In this document: piece after piece, positions 19,484 to 27,639 of the stretch | Numbering within the stretch: the stretch's first letter is position 1 | How the letters are laid out: each line of letters begins with the position of its first letter | Source of the DNA: Edwardsiella ictaluri ATCC 33202 | Lineage (GTDB): Bacteria; Pseudomonadota; Gammaproteobacteria; Enterobacterales; Enterobacteriaceae | NCBI RefSeq assembly: GCF_000264785.1 | Contig: NZ_AFJI01000056.1 | Coordinates: forward strand, 46,426 to 110,425 | DNA: 64,000 nt | Direction of reading: 5' to 3' | Translations under genes and position numbers: made by a program | The notes under the pieces: model-generated | What the model saw: the letters and a program-made list of their open reading frames with translations, nothing else | Told to the model about the DNA's origin: nothing | Database searches by the model: none

Positions 19484-19795
19484 CGCCTTTCCAGCCCGGC
19501 AGCAAGAGTGTGCCGTCGCGTTCTCCTCTTATTCCGCCATCGCCCCCGGCTTTTTGTTACCGGGGGTGAATGTTCCCCCCCGGCGGATTTTTGTTACCGA
19601 GAGTGAATGTTTCCCCCTGCGGCTTGATGCTGTCGGGGGCGCCTTTATAATGATCTCATCTATTTCCTGTTCCCGACGCGTAGCGTTACGCGGAATTTTT
19701 TTAAGCGTTTGCGACTTTGGCTGTTTTCTGTGGTCTAACGGAACAACACCTATATGCGTGGGTTACGCTTTTGTCTGATTTGAGTAGGGGTTCAC
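19484..19795. other. Intergenic region dctA-yhjJ with GC-rich hairpin and imperfect direct repeat
   Basis: A stem CCCCCGG / CCGGGGG around CTTTTTGTTA (about 19543-19566) may end dctA transcription. The rest contains a duplicated 30-base element (listed separately) and an AT-richer promoter stretch before yhjJ. No gene seen. Confidence 0.5.
19551..19617 (+). repeat. Two imperfect 30-base direct repeats downstream of dctA
   Basis: TTTTTGTTACCG...GTGAATGTT followed by a C-run occurs at 19551-19580 and again at 19588-19617, a 37-base period, with few mismatches. It could be slippage of a terminator-like element. Confidence 0.6.
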
Positions 19796-21328
19796 ATGCA
19801 ATACACCAAATTGCGTCTGATGGTTGGTGGGCTGGCGCTGGCCATGGCCGGTACCTGCGTGCATTCTGAAACGCTACAACCCGACCCTGCCTGGCAGGAG
19901 GGCAAGCTGTCGAATGGTCTTTCCTGGCAGATACTGGCTACACCGCAGCGTCCGTCCGATCGCATTGAGTTGCGTATGATCGTCAACACCGGCTCGCTGT
20001 CGGAGTCTCCTCAGCAGATGGGGTATGCCCACCTGTTGCCGCGCCTGGCTCTGGCGCAGGGCAAGGGGCTTGATGCGCCCGCACTGCAGTCGTTCTGGCA
20101 GCAGGCAATCGATCCCGCCCGCCCGATGCCGACAGCGATCACCTCGTACGACTACACCAGCTATAACCTGAGTCTGCCCAATAACCGCCCCGATCTGATG
20201 AAGGATGCCCTGCGCTGGCTGGCCAATACTGCCGGCGATCTGCAGGTGAATGCCGAGACGGTCGGTGAGGCGCTGAAAGGTGCCGACAGCCGTGTGATGG
20301 CGCAGCCCGGCGAGGCTGGCGATCCCTGGTGGCGCTACCGTCTGAAGGGATCCAACCTATTGGGCCATGAGCCCGGACGGGCAGCGGTGGTTCCACTGGC
20401 GCCGACGCAGCTGAAGGCCTTTTATCATCAGTGGTATACCCCTGATGCGATAACACTGTATGTGGTTGGCAACGTGGATGCCCGGGCGCTGAGTGAACAG
20501 ATTAATCAAACCTTCGGCTCCCTGAGCGGCCAGCGGGAGACGCCTGCCACCGTGCCGGCGTTGCCGGCGCTGGCCGCGGCACCGGTGAGCCTGATCGCCG
20601 ATGGTACCCAGCAGGATATCCTGTCGCTGGTCTGGGATACACCGTGGCAGCCGATCCGCGACTCCCAGATGTTGCTACGCTATTGGCGTAGCGACTTAGC
20701 GCGCGAGGCGCTGTTCTGGCATCTACAACAGGTGCTGGCCAACAGCGCGCTGAAAGGCAGTGTGAACCTGAGCTTTAACTGCCAGGTGCAGTATCAGCGC
20801 TCGCAGTGTGCAATCCATTTAGAGACGGCCCAGGCGTCATTGAGTAAGACGCTGGCGTTTATCGCCGATGAGATGTCCGCGCTGCGTGATGATGGGATTA
20901 CCCAGACGGAGTTTGACACTCTGCTGGGGCAAAAGAACGATCAGCTGAGCCACCTGTTCGCCACCTATGCGCGGACCAATACCGAAATCCTGATGAGTCA
21001 GCGTCTGCGCTCACAGCAAAGTGGTGTGGTGGATATCGCACCGGAGGCCTATCAGAAGCTGCGTCAGACGTTTCTGAGCGCTCTGACGCTGGACGATATT
21101 AACCAGGAGCTGCATATCATGCTGTCGCGGGAACCTGCCGTGGTGCTGCGTCAGCCGCGCGGCGAGGCAGAGGAGAACGTTGGCCGGCTGCTGGAGGAGT
21201 ATAATCGGGTGATGGGGCTCGAGGGTGAAGAGGCCGTCACCGCGGAGACGGTGGATACACCATCCCAGCCGGCCGCCGCTGAAAACCCGGCTCACGAAAC
21301 TACGCCGTCTCAGCCGCTGGCGCAGTAG
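19796..21328 (+). CDS. yhjJ: YhjJ, periplasmic M16-family protein (probably non-catalytic)
   Basis: A 510-residue protein (E. coli 498) with an N-terminal signal peptide (VGGLALAMAGTCVHS), two M16-type halves and a proline/alanine-rich tail. It matches E. coli YhjJ throughout (LSLPNNRPDLMKDALRWLAN, YHQWYTPDAITLYVVGNVDA). The zinc motif HXXEH of active M16 peptidases is missing; the corresponding stretch reads GYAHLLPRLAL, as in E. coli. A scaffold or chaperone-like role is more likely than proteolysis, but the function is unknown. It has a good start context with GGGG before the ATG. Confidence 0.9.
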   Translation: MQYTKLRLMVGGLALAMAGTCVHSETLQPDPAWQEGKLSNGLSWQILATPQRPSDRIELRMIVNTGSLSESPQQMGYAHLLPRLALAQGKGLDAPALQSFWQQAIDPARPMPTAITSYDYTSYNLSLPNNRPDLMKDALRWLANTAGDLQVNAETVGEALKGADSRVMAQPGEAGDPWWRYRLKGSNLLGHEPGRAAVVPLAPTQLKAFYHQWYTPDAITLYVVGNVDARALSEQINQTFGSLSGQRETPATVPALPALAAAPVSLIADGTQQDILSLVWDTPWQPIRDSQMLLRYWRSDLAREALFWHLQQVLANSALKGSVNLSFNCQVQYQRSQCAIHLETAQASLSKTLAFIADEMSALRDDGITQTEFDTLLGQKNDQLSHLFATYARTNTEILMSQRLRSQQSGVVDIAPEAYQKLRQTFLSALTLDDINQELHIMLSREPAVVLRQPRGEAEENVGRLLEEYNRVMGLEGEEAVTAETVDTPSQPAAAENPAHETTPSQPLAQ

Positions 21329-21351
21329 GTACGTACGCTGCGACAGGTGCG

Positions 21352-21387
21352 ACAGAACAACGCCGGCGTGAGCTGGCGTTGTTCTGT
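21352..21387. terminator. Strong hairpin between convergent yhjJ and kdgK
   Basis: A 13-bp perfect stem ACAGAACAACGCC / GGCGTTGTTCTGT with a ten-base loop sits between the two stop codons. It could serve both directions, although neither side has a long T-run. Confidence 0.75.
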
Positions 21388-21405
21388 GTGGCCCACCGTG
21401 GATGG

Positions 21406-22335
21406 TTAGGCGGGCATGACGTCGCGGGGAATGATGGCGCCGCGGTGCTGGATCACCGTGCTGGCTGTCAGGTGTCCCCGGGCCGCTGCCGTTTGTACAT
21501 CGCCACCCATCAGGCGGACAGACAGATAGCCAGCGCTGAAAGAGTCTCCGGCCGCGGTGGTGTCGATGACCTGCTCTTTGGCCAGTCTGACCGCTGGGAT
21601 CTCATCACGCCGGGTGCCGATGGAGACCAGGCAGGCATCGGCGCCACGCTTGATGATGACCTCGCTGACGCCAAGGGCGTGAGTCCGCTCCAGTACGGCA
21701 TCCAGCGGCTGCTGCCCCCACAGTAAATCTTCGTCGTCCAGCGTCAGGAAGGCGATGTCGGTGCAGGAAAGTATGGCGCGATAGGCATTGCGGGCCTGCT
21801 CCATCCCCTGCCACAGACGTGGGCGGTAGTTATTATCAAAGATAATCTTGCCGCCGTTGTCCCGACAGCGCTGCAGCAGCAGCATCAGGCGTTCACGGCT
21901 AGCGTCATCCAGAATGGCCAGGCTGATCCCACTGAGATACAGGTAGTCAAATTGCGCCAGACGGTCGCAGATGGCATCGGCCTCGATGCTCTGCAGCCAG
22001 TAGCGGGCGGCGGCGTCGTTGCGCCAGTAGTAGAACGTCCTCTCGCCGTACGTGTCGGTTTCGATCACATACAGCCCCGGCAGCTTATCGTTCATGCGCT
22101 GAACCAGAGCCGTCTGTAGACCCTCCTGCTGCCAAGAATCGATCATTTCACCGCTGAAGCTATCGCAGCCCAACGCGGTGACATAGTGCACGGACAGGCG
22201 TTCGGCGGGCACCTGACGGGCCAGGTATACAGCGGTGTTCAGGGTATCGCCGCCGAATCCGCGCGTTAGATCTGCGCCTTTCTGTGACAGTTCAATCATG
22301 CATTCGCCAATAATGGCAATGTTCGCGCTCGTCAT
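21406..22335 (-). CDS. kdgK: KdgK, 2-keto-3-deoxygluconate kinase
   Basis: A 309-residue PfkB/ribokinase-family sugar kinase (the E. coli enzyme has 309). The N-terminal Gly pair lies in GFGGDTLNTAVYLARQ, and the C-terminal PfkB signature DTTAAGDSFSAGYL contains the catalytic Asp. It phosphorylates KDG to KDPG, linking hexuronate and pectin breakdown to the Entner-Doudoroff aldolase. A KdgR-like dyad about 70 bases upstream suggests induction by KDG. Divergent from pdeH. Confidence 0.95.
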   Translation of the reverse strand: MTSANIAIIGECMIELSQKGADLTRGFGGDTLNTAVYLARQVPAERLSVHYVTALGCDSFSGEMIDSWQQEGLQTALVQRMNDKLPGLYVIETDTYGERTFYYWRNDAAARYWLQSIEADAICDRLAQFDYLYLSGISLAILDDASRERLMLLLQRCRDNGGKIIFDNNYRPRLWQGMEQARNAYRAILSCTDIAFLTLDDEDLLWGQQPLDAVLERTHALGVSEVIIKRGADACLVSIGTRRDEIPAVRLAKEQVIDTTAAGDSFSAGYLSVRLMGGDVQTAAARGHLTASTVIQHRGAIIPRDVMPA

Positions 22336-22406
22336 GGGAAATCAGCCCGTGGTAACCAGAGAAAATGACCTCTAGTTTGTCGATGGGAAATACCCTCGTC
22401 AATAAA

Positions 22407-22430
22407 AATAAAACAACGTTCTGTTTTTAT
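22407..22430. promoter_or_regulatory. KdgR-like operator upstream of kdgK
   Basis: Dyad AATAAAACA / TGTTTTTAT around a six-base centre, resembling the AT-rich KdgR consensus with AAAACA/TGTTTT arms, 72 bases before the kdgK start. kdgK belongs to the KdgR regulon in pectinolytic enterobacteria. Confidence 0.6.
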
Positions 22431-22490
22431 ATGATTTGGATCTAAAAACCCACCTCTGAATGGAGGCCGGGAGCCTGCTGCTACCGGGGT

Positions 22491-22517
22491 TAAAGCTTTT
22501 ATCATACATGCCGATAA
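22491..22517 (+). promoter_or_regulatory. Sigma-28 (FliA) promoter of pdeH
   Basis: TAAAGCTT, an 11-base spacer, then a perfect GCCGATAA: almost the exact sigma-28 consensus. The transcript would start near 22524, giving a leader of about 88 bases with a hairpin (CAGCAGT ... ACTGCTG, 22521-22551). E. coli yhjH is a FliA-dependent flagellar class III gene. Confidence 0.88.
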
Positions 22518-22611
22518 ACACAGCAGTAGGGAGGGGTATGCTCCACTGCTGGGCTCCCGTTATAGGGGCGCAGAGGCTGCCGTTCTTCAGAGATCAACGG
22601 ATGGGAAATGC

Positions 22612-23385
22612 ATGAATATTGGCAATATCGTATCCGGTGGCCCGGGAGCCGTGTCGTTGCTGCACCACGATACCTTGGGCAGTGCCGATTGGCAGTCCTG
22701 TGGACGGGAGTACACTTTTCAGCCTATCTACTCTACCTGTGGCCGTCTGCTGGCCATCGAGCTGCTAACCCAGGTGGCTCACCCGGATCAGCCGACGCAG
22801 CGGCTTTCACCGGAACTCTACTTCGCCAATATTCCGCTGTCGCTGCGTTTGCAGGTGCTGCTGGAACAGCTGCGCCTGGTACATCACTGGCGTGCTTTTT
22901 TCGGGCAGTATGGCCTGTTTGTCTCTATCAATGTGGATGGCCAGGTGCTGCATGCGCTGCAGAAGAAGGCTGAGGCTGTGACGCTGATCGGTGAACTGCC
23001 GTTTTTACGCTTTGAGATACTTGAGCATGTACATGGCAGTGCACCGATCCACGGGCTGCCGGATCTGCATCGCCTATGGTTGGATGACTTTGGCAGCGGC
23101 CTGGCTAACTTCTCTTCGCTCATCGATGTCCGCTATGAGTTCGTCAAGCTGGATCGCGCCGTGTTTGCCCTGCTGTGTCAGACGCAGCAGGGAACCGATC
23201 TATTTATGGCGCTGGTGGCGATGATGCGCCAGTACTCGCGTGGGGTGATTGTTGAAGGGGTGGAGACGGCTCAGGCCTGGCAGCTGGTGCAACGCTCGGA
23301 CGCCTGTGCGGCCCAGGGCTACTACCTGTCACGACCGCTCCAGTTTGAACGTCTTCCCCTATTACCTCAGCGTTTCGCCGGCTAG
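22612..23385 (+). CDS. pdeH: PdeH (YhjH), cytosolic c-di-GMP phosphodiesterase
   Basis: A 257-residue stand-alone EAL domain (E. coli PdeH 255). Motif positions are AIELLTQ (EAL variant ELL, as in E. coli), VSINVDGQ, RFEILEHV, LDDFGSGLANFSSL, KLDRAVF and VEGVETAQAW. It lowers c-di-GMP so that YcgR does not brake the flagellar motor. The nearly perfect FliA promoter upstream ties it to motility. The start at 22612 is supported by GGGAAA before the ATG; the first 25 residues are poorly conserved. Its end overlaps that of cdh by four bases on the other strand. Confidence 0.94.
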   Translation: MNIGNIVSGGPGAVSLLHHDTLGSADWQSCGREYTFQPIYSTCGRLLAIELLTQVAHPDQPTQRLSPELYFANIPLSLRLQVLLEQLRLVHHWRAFFGQYGLFVSINVDGQVLHALQKKAEAVTLIGELPFLRFEILEHVHGSAPIHGLPDLHRLWLDDFGSGLANFSSLIDVRYEFVKLDRAVFALLCQTQQGTDLFMALVAMMRQYSRGVIVEGVETAQAWQLVQRSDACAAQGYYLSRPLQFERLPLLPQRFAG

Positions 23386-24155
23386 TCGGTGTGCGGCGGC
23401 GAGGGATACAGCTGCGGGCAGCGATGGTCCTGAATCTCCTCAATCGAGGCCAGACTGCCGCGCCACAGCGCCCGGCGGGTCGCCAGCAGGATCAGCTGAC
23501 CGTCCGGCGCCGGCAGCAGCGCCAGCCCATAGGCCGCCATATCATCATGCGCCCCGTTTAAGCGGGAGAGCAGAATAAAAGGACTTTCCCGCGCCAGCGT
23601 TTCATTGCTCAATCGTCTTGCCCAGTAGGGGTGACCATTGATCCCATTGCTGACTGCCTGCCACTGCGTTCCGAGCGTGGGATAGATTTTCCACAGTTGG
23701 GAGACGACCGCCTGACGGGTGCAGGAGAGATGAATATGCAGCTGATCCTGGGTACGTCCCGCGCGCGAGTTGATGGTCAGCGAGAGCCGGCTATCGGCTA
23801 TCGGTTGGCCGTAGCGCTGGCTTAACAGCGGGCGGCTATACCACGCCAGCGCCATATAGTTGGGCGTCGCCGGGTTGAGCAGCTGCGGATCGTCGATGCC
23901 GCTGCTACGGACGGTGGGCAGCAGCAGGTACTGCAGCGCCCCCCGACGATCCTTGAACAGGGCGTAGCCCTGGCTGCGGTCCAGATAGGCGCAGGGTGCG
24001 GGATCGCCGCTTGCCTGCTGGTGGGGGAGACACTGCTGGCTGACAATGCGCCACAGCGCATCGCTCTGCGGATGATACAGCAACAGCGTGACGGCGGCAG
24101 CCAGCAGCAGCAGCGTTGCCGCAAGGCCATAGGTATAGCGGTGACGGATCTGCAT
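23382..24155 (-). CDS. cdh: Cdh, CDP-diacylglycerol pyrophosphatase
   Basis: A 257-residue HIT-related protein with an N-terminal membrane anchor (residues 10-28, LAATLLLLAAAVTLLLY). The catalytic motif reads DQLHIHLSC, the HxH core of the HIT fold. Other conserved parts are LWRIVSQQCLPHQ and the INSRAGRTQ segment just before it. The enzyme splits CDP-diacylglycerol into phosphatidate and CMP at the inner membrane. In E. coli cdh lies elsewhere, so this is a local rearrangement. The AT-rich gap up to 24394 should carry the promoters of cdh and the divergent lysR-type gene. Confidence 0.92.
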   Translation of the reverse strand: MQIRHRYTYGLAATLLLLAAAVTLLLYHPQSDALWRIVSQQCLPHQQASGDPAPCAYLDRSQGYALFKDRRGALQYLLLPTVRSSGIDDPQLLNPATPNYMALAWYSRPLLSQRYGQPIADSRLSLTINSRAGRTQDQLHIHLSCTRQAVVSQLWKIYPTLGTQWQAVSNGINGHPYWARRLSNETLARESPFILLSRLNGAHDDMAAYGLALLPAPDGQLILLATRRALWRGSLASIEEIQDHRCPQLYPSPPHTD

Positions 24156-24394
24156 GATGATACCTGTTTACAGAGGTGTAAAATAATGGACTATCGCCCG
24201 ATAGTGGCCACTTGGCACCTGAGTTCATGGTGAGGATAAATATTTTATTTATCCTCTGTATCAGATTGATGACGGCATATTTTAACGATGAACTCTGTTG
24301 CCAGCATAGGATAATTGCATAAAAAATATCCTGAATTTACAATGGCCGTGCCAGTATGCGGATCCTGCTGTAGTGGCTGACCAAAGGTAAAAAT

Positions 24395-25288
24395 ATGCTC
24401 GATGTTGATGTGAGTGTTATTAGGACTTTTCTGACCGTGATGGATACGCGTAGTGTAACACTGGCTGCAGAGTTGTTGGGCAGCTCTACAGCTTCGATTA
24501 GCCGCGCGTTGAAAAAAATGCGTGATGCATTTAACGACCCGTTGTTTATCCGGACCAAGCAAGGGTTAGAGCCGACAGCGTTAGCATACAATATTACGCC
24601 TAATCTGGCGCAGGCATTAAATAATATTCAGCGCGCCGCGAATTTAACCAATGGTATTCACCAGGGCGATCGCCGTCAGACCCGATTAAAGCTCAGTATG
24701 TCCCCGTTGTTGGAGTTTTATCTGACCCGTTTGCTGCAGCGTTACCATTACCCATTTGACAGCGTAGCGTTGATGACGGAAACCCATGATGGTGATTTAA
24801 CCCGGGATATCAGTCGGCTACGCTCGCGGAAAATCGATATCAGCTTTACGCCGCAGAAATACGCAGACTGGATGATTACCAATGTGCCTGTATTCGATGT
24901 ACAGCCCGCAGTGTTGTGCCGGGTGGGCCATCCCCGCATCGGCCCGGGGTTTACGCTGGAGCAGCTGGCGCAGGAGGATTACCTGAGCCTGACGATGTGG
25001 CCGTCGTTGTTTGAGGATGATGAGGTACTTAACCCTCACCGGAAGGCGCCGATCTACTCCAGCTCATCGTTGCTGAATCTGATGATGGTGGCGGCCTCCA
25101 GCGATTATATCCTGCTGTGTAGCAAGCAGTTTGCCCAGGAGTTTGCGCGTCTGGTGGAGGTTCAGGTATTGGATCACACCCTGGGGCGCTCCACGGGAAC
25201 CATATATGCGCACTATCATAAAAGCCGGACGACCGATCCCTGCATTATCGAATTGATAGATATTCTACGCATCCGTGGCAGTGACTAA
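24395..25288 (+). CDS. LysR-family transcriptional regulator, LeuO-like
   Basis: A 297-residue LTTR. The winged helix-turn-helix occupies residues 1-62 (TFLTVMDTRSVTLAAELLGSS ... FNDPLFIRTKQGLEPTALA, abridged). The effector-binding half resembles the LeuO/YbdO branch (TDPCIIELIDILR end; SSSLLNLMMVAASSDYILL). The target and inducer are unknown, and the neighbours give no hint. Its TAA stop codon coincides with the left target duplication of a mini-IS5; removing the element restores the same stop, so the length was probably unaffected. Base composition is AT-richer than the neighbours (notably before 24700), as is common for H-NS-antagonist-type regulators or acquired genes. Confidence 0.85.
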   Translation: MLDVDVSVIRTFLTVMDTRSVTLAAELLGSSTASISRALKKMRDAFNDPLFIRTKQGLEPTALAYNITPNLAQALNNIQRAANLTNGIHQGDRRQTRLKLSMSPLLEFYLTRLLQRYHYPFDSVALMTETHDGDLTRDISRLRSRKIDISFTPQKYADWMITNVPVFDVQPAVLCRVGHPRIGPGFTLEQLAQEDYLSLTMWPSLFEDDEVLNPHRKAPIYSSSSLLNLMMVAASSDYILLCSKQFAQEFARLVEVQVLDHTLGRSTGTIYAHYHKSRTTDPCIIELIDILRIRGSD

Positions 25289-25534
25289 GAGCCGCTAACC
25301 GGTGCCAGCATGTCATTCCGCTGCCAAAACCCAGCGACTGGGGCAAGTCCTCCCACGGTATCCCAGTCGTAAGGACAAACAGAATACCGTTGAGAACGGC
25401 ATAGTCATCAAGGCGTGGGCGGCCACTCCATGACGAAGGCTGTTGGGGCGGCAGAAGTGGCTGTAAGGATTTCCAGAGCTGCTTACTGATGATTTTTCGT
25501 GTCATGCCTGCTAACTCGGTTTTGTTAGCGGCTC
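25289..25534 (-). mobile_element. Internally deleted IS5-family element (mini-IS, 246 bp)
   Basis: Terminal inverted repeats GAGCCGCTAAC (25289-25299) and GTTAGCGGCTC (25524-25534) are flanked by TAA on both sides, a 3-bp target duplication. Inside, on the minus strand from 25505, are about the first 68 codons of an IS5-type transposase (SKQLWKSLQPLLPPQ, SGRPRLDDYAVLNGILFVL, GIPWEDLPQSLGFGSG) up to MTCWHRL, after which the frame runs straight into the other terminal repeat. The catalytic core is deleted, so it can move only if transposase is supplied in trans. Confidence 0.88.
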
Positions 25535-25582
25535 TAAGTTGGAGTCGAGACCGATTTTTTAATCTTTATTCGCGATATTTCG

Positions 25583-25610
25583 TAAAAAAAGAGCCTGCGT
25601 TGCAGGCTCT
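25583..25610 (-). terminator. Terminator of ddlA
   Basis: On the minus strand AGAGCCTGC / GCAGGCTCT around a 3-base loop is followed by seven Ts, 13 bases after the ddlA stop. Confidence 0.9.
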
Positions 25611-25622
25611 GAACTGCAGTCG

Positions 25623-26726
25623 TTAGAGGCTGCCTGTCGCCCGGCACAGCTGGCTGTCCACGCGGTGGCGCTCTAGCGCCAGCTCGATCAGCTGGGTGAT
25701 CAGCGCCTGATAGCTGATACCGCTGGCCTGCCACAGTTTGGGATACATACTGATATTGGTAAATCCAGGCAGTGTGTTGATCTCATTGATAATGACTTCA
25801 TTCTCTGCGGTTACAAAGACATCGACGCGTGCCAGACCGCGGCACTCCAGCGCCTGAAACGCCCGTAGGGCGGTTTGACGGACGCGCTCGCTGACTTCGG
25901 GCGCCATCGCTGCCGGCACGACCACCTGAGCATCTTGTGCGCTGATGTACTTGCTGTCATAGGAATAAAAGTCGCTGTGCAGGACGATCTCGCCACAGAC
26001 GCTGGCCTGCGCCACCTCGTTACCGAGGATGGCGCATTCAATCTCATGCCCAATCACTCCGCGTTCGACGATTACCTTATGATCGAAGCGCAGCGCATCG
26101 GCAATCGCGCGGTGATACTCATCCGCGTTACGAACCTTGTTGACGCCGACGGAGGAGCCCTGGTTGGCCGGCTTGACAAACAGCGTCTCGCCCAGCTGGC
26201 TGCGCAGCGTCTCATAGTTGTAGTGGGTCTGCGTGGCGCGGGTCAGCGTGACGAAGGGGGTGATCGGCAAGCCTGCATCGCGCAGCAGGCGTTTGCATAC
26301 CTCTTTATCCATGCAGGCAGCGGAGCCGATGACGTCGGATCCGACAAAGGGCAGGTTCAGCATTTTCAGCATACCCTGCAGGCAGCCATCCTCGCCCAGC
26401 GTGCCGTGTACGATGGGAAAAATAACGTCCAGCGAGGGTAGAATTTCACCGCTGACACTATCGATAAGCTGTCCCTGGATTGCTCCGGGGATCACCGCCA
26501 GACGGCGTTCTGAATGATTCAGGGCGATATGCTGTGGGTCATGGGCATGGTTCAGGTAGTCCTGCCCGCTGCATAGATGCCAGTATCCCTGCTTGTCGAT
26601 ACCGATAAGTGTTACGTCAAAACGTGATTGATCGATCGCTTCGACAATATTTTTTGCTGATTGAAGAGAAACCTCGTGCTCGCAGGATTGACCGCCGAAC
26701 ACAATGCCAACGCGAATTTTTGCCAT
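25623..26726 (-). CDS. ddlA: DdlA, D-alanine--D-alanine ligase A
   Basis: A 367-residue ATP-grasp ligase (E. coli DdlA 364). The N-terminal motif is FGGQSCEHEVSLQSA, the ATP-grasp lysine lies in FVKPANQGSSVGV, and the Mg-binding end reads INEINTLPGFTNISMYP. It joins two D-alanines for peptidoglycan precursors. Start ATG at 26726 (MAKIRVGIVFGG) by homology; the frame is open to 26795. Monocistronic, with its own terminator. Confidence 0.96.
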   Translation of the reverse strand: MAKIRVGIVFGGQSCEHEVSLQSAKNIVEAIDQSRFDVTLIGIDKQGYWHLCSGQDYLNHAHDPQHIALNHSERRLAVIPGAIQGQLIDSVSGEILPSLDVIFPIVHGTLGEDGCLQGMLKMLNLPFVGSDVIGSAACMDKEVCKRLLRDAGLPITPFVTLTRATQTHYNYETLRSQLGETLFVKPANQGSSVGVNKVRNADEYHRAIADALRFDHKVIVERGVIGHEIECAILGNEVAQASVCGEIVLHSDFYSYDSKYISAQDAQVVVPAAMAPEVSERVRQTALRAFQALECRGLARVDVFVTAENEVIINEINTLPGFTNISMYPKLWQASGISYQALITQLIELALERHRVDSQLCRATGSL

Positions 26727-26953
26727 TATCCAACCCGTATAACTTACCAAAAATAAAATAGGTTTTACCATATCGCTGAACCGGGTAAACGCCAACCCTT
26801 TGTCACTACGACCCGCGTAAAATGGCGCATTTTACCCGTGGGATCGCCGTAGGATATGTCTGGAATGGCGCGGTGTACGCTGAGATTGATACGCAGTTAA
26901 CTTGTAATGGCATATGCTGGGTCTCTCAAAATGGTACGGAGCAGGAGCGGGAT

Positions 26954-27325
26954 ATGAGACGAGCGGGATGTATGCTGGGGTTGGCGATGCTGTTGGCGGG
27001 GTGCAGTGATACGACGGTAGAGCCCGCTTTTCGCGGTATATACAGTGAAGGTTTTGAGGTGAGTGGATTCACGCCTTGCGGCGGTGGTCGAGATGCCTGG
27101 CTGTATGACAACGATGGTCAGCTGCGTGCGGCAGAGAACCAGATAGCCCGTCAGCGCAGTCAGTTCAACCAGCCCTATCCCCATGTGTACGTTGAGTTCG
27201 ATGGGGTGGATGAGGGGAAAGGCAGCGAAGGCTTCCCGGCCGACTACGATCGGGTGATCCGGGTGACGCGCTTGTACACCGTCTCTCCCAATGTGCCGAC
27301 GGGGTGCCCCTACTCCGTCGAATGA
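26954..27325 (+). CDS. Small predicted lipoprotein, function unknown
   Basis: A 123-residue protein with a classic lipoprotein signal (hydrophobic LGLAMLLAGC; lipobox LAGC, Cys at about 17), followed by Ser-Asp, which at +2/+3 does not force inner-membrane retention under the Asp+2 rule. The mature domain has four further cysteines or fewer and motifs GFEVSGFTPCGGGRDAW and HVYVEFDGVDEGK. It resembles small COG-less enterobacterial lipoproteins, which I cannot name. Start 26954 is chosen for the lipobox distance and AGGAGCGGG in front; the open frame extends to 26822 and would bury the signal. Confidence 0.75.
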   Translation: MRRAGCMLGLAMLLAGCSDTTVEPAFRGIYSEGFEVSGFTPCGGGRDAWLYDNDGQLRAAENQIARQRSQFNQPYPHVYVEFDGVDEGKGSEGFPADYDRVIRVTRLYTVSPNVPTGCPYSVE

Positions 27326-27639
27326 GTTGAGCAATGAGTGATGGTTTTAATAAATTTAATTAAATTTAATTTATTAACCGGATTAAAATCATATGAGTTA
27401 TCATGATTTACTGTATTTAAATCAATAAATCTGATTGTTTATACACTTGCGGTGAGCTTGTGCCAATGACATGCATCTAACCGAATGATTTTTGATAAAA
27501 ATCATATTTCATCCTGTTTTTCAAAATAAAAAAATAAACGTCGAGCGTATATTTATGTGACTAATATCGCGAATTTTCCAACGCCCCTGCCGATATATCC
27601 TTATTAGATACATACCATTAAAGCACTTAGGAAAACGGC
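27326..27639. other. AT-rich intergenic region before the chemoreceptor gene
   Basis: About 310 bases, strikingly AT-rich (near-palindromic TAAATTTAATTAAATTTAATTTA around 27350) compared with the GC-rich surroundings. The first dyad may end the lipoprotein transcript. It holds a likely sigma-28 promoter, listed separately. No gene seen. Confidence 0.55.
27570..27596 (+). promoter_or_regulatory. Candidate sigma-28 promoter of the chemoreceptor gene
   Basis: GCCGATAT (27589-27596, one mismatch to consensus) is preceded by an 11-base spacer and CGAATTTT (27570-27577, five of eight matches to TAAAGTTT). Chemoreceptor genes are usually FliA-dependent. Weaker than the pdeH site. Confidence 0.5.

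Noticed and set aside
25245..25505. Independent transposase gene
   Set aside because: Only the first part is IS5-like; the end runs out of the element into the LysR gene's opposite strand.
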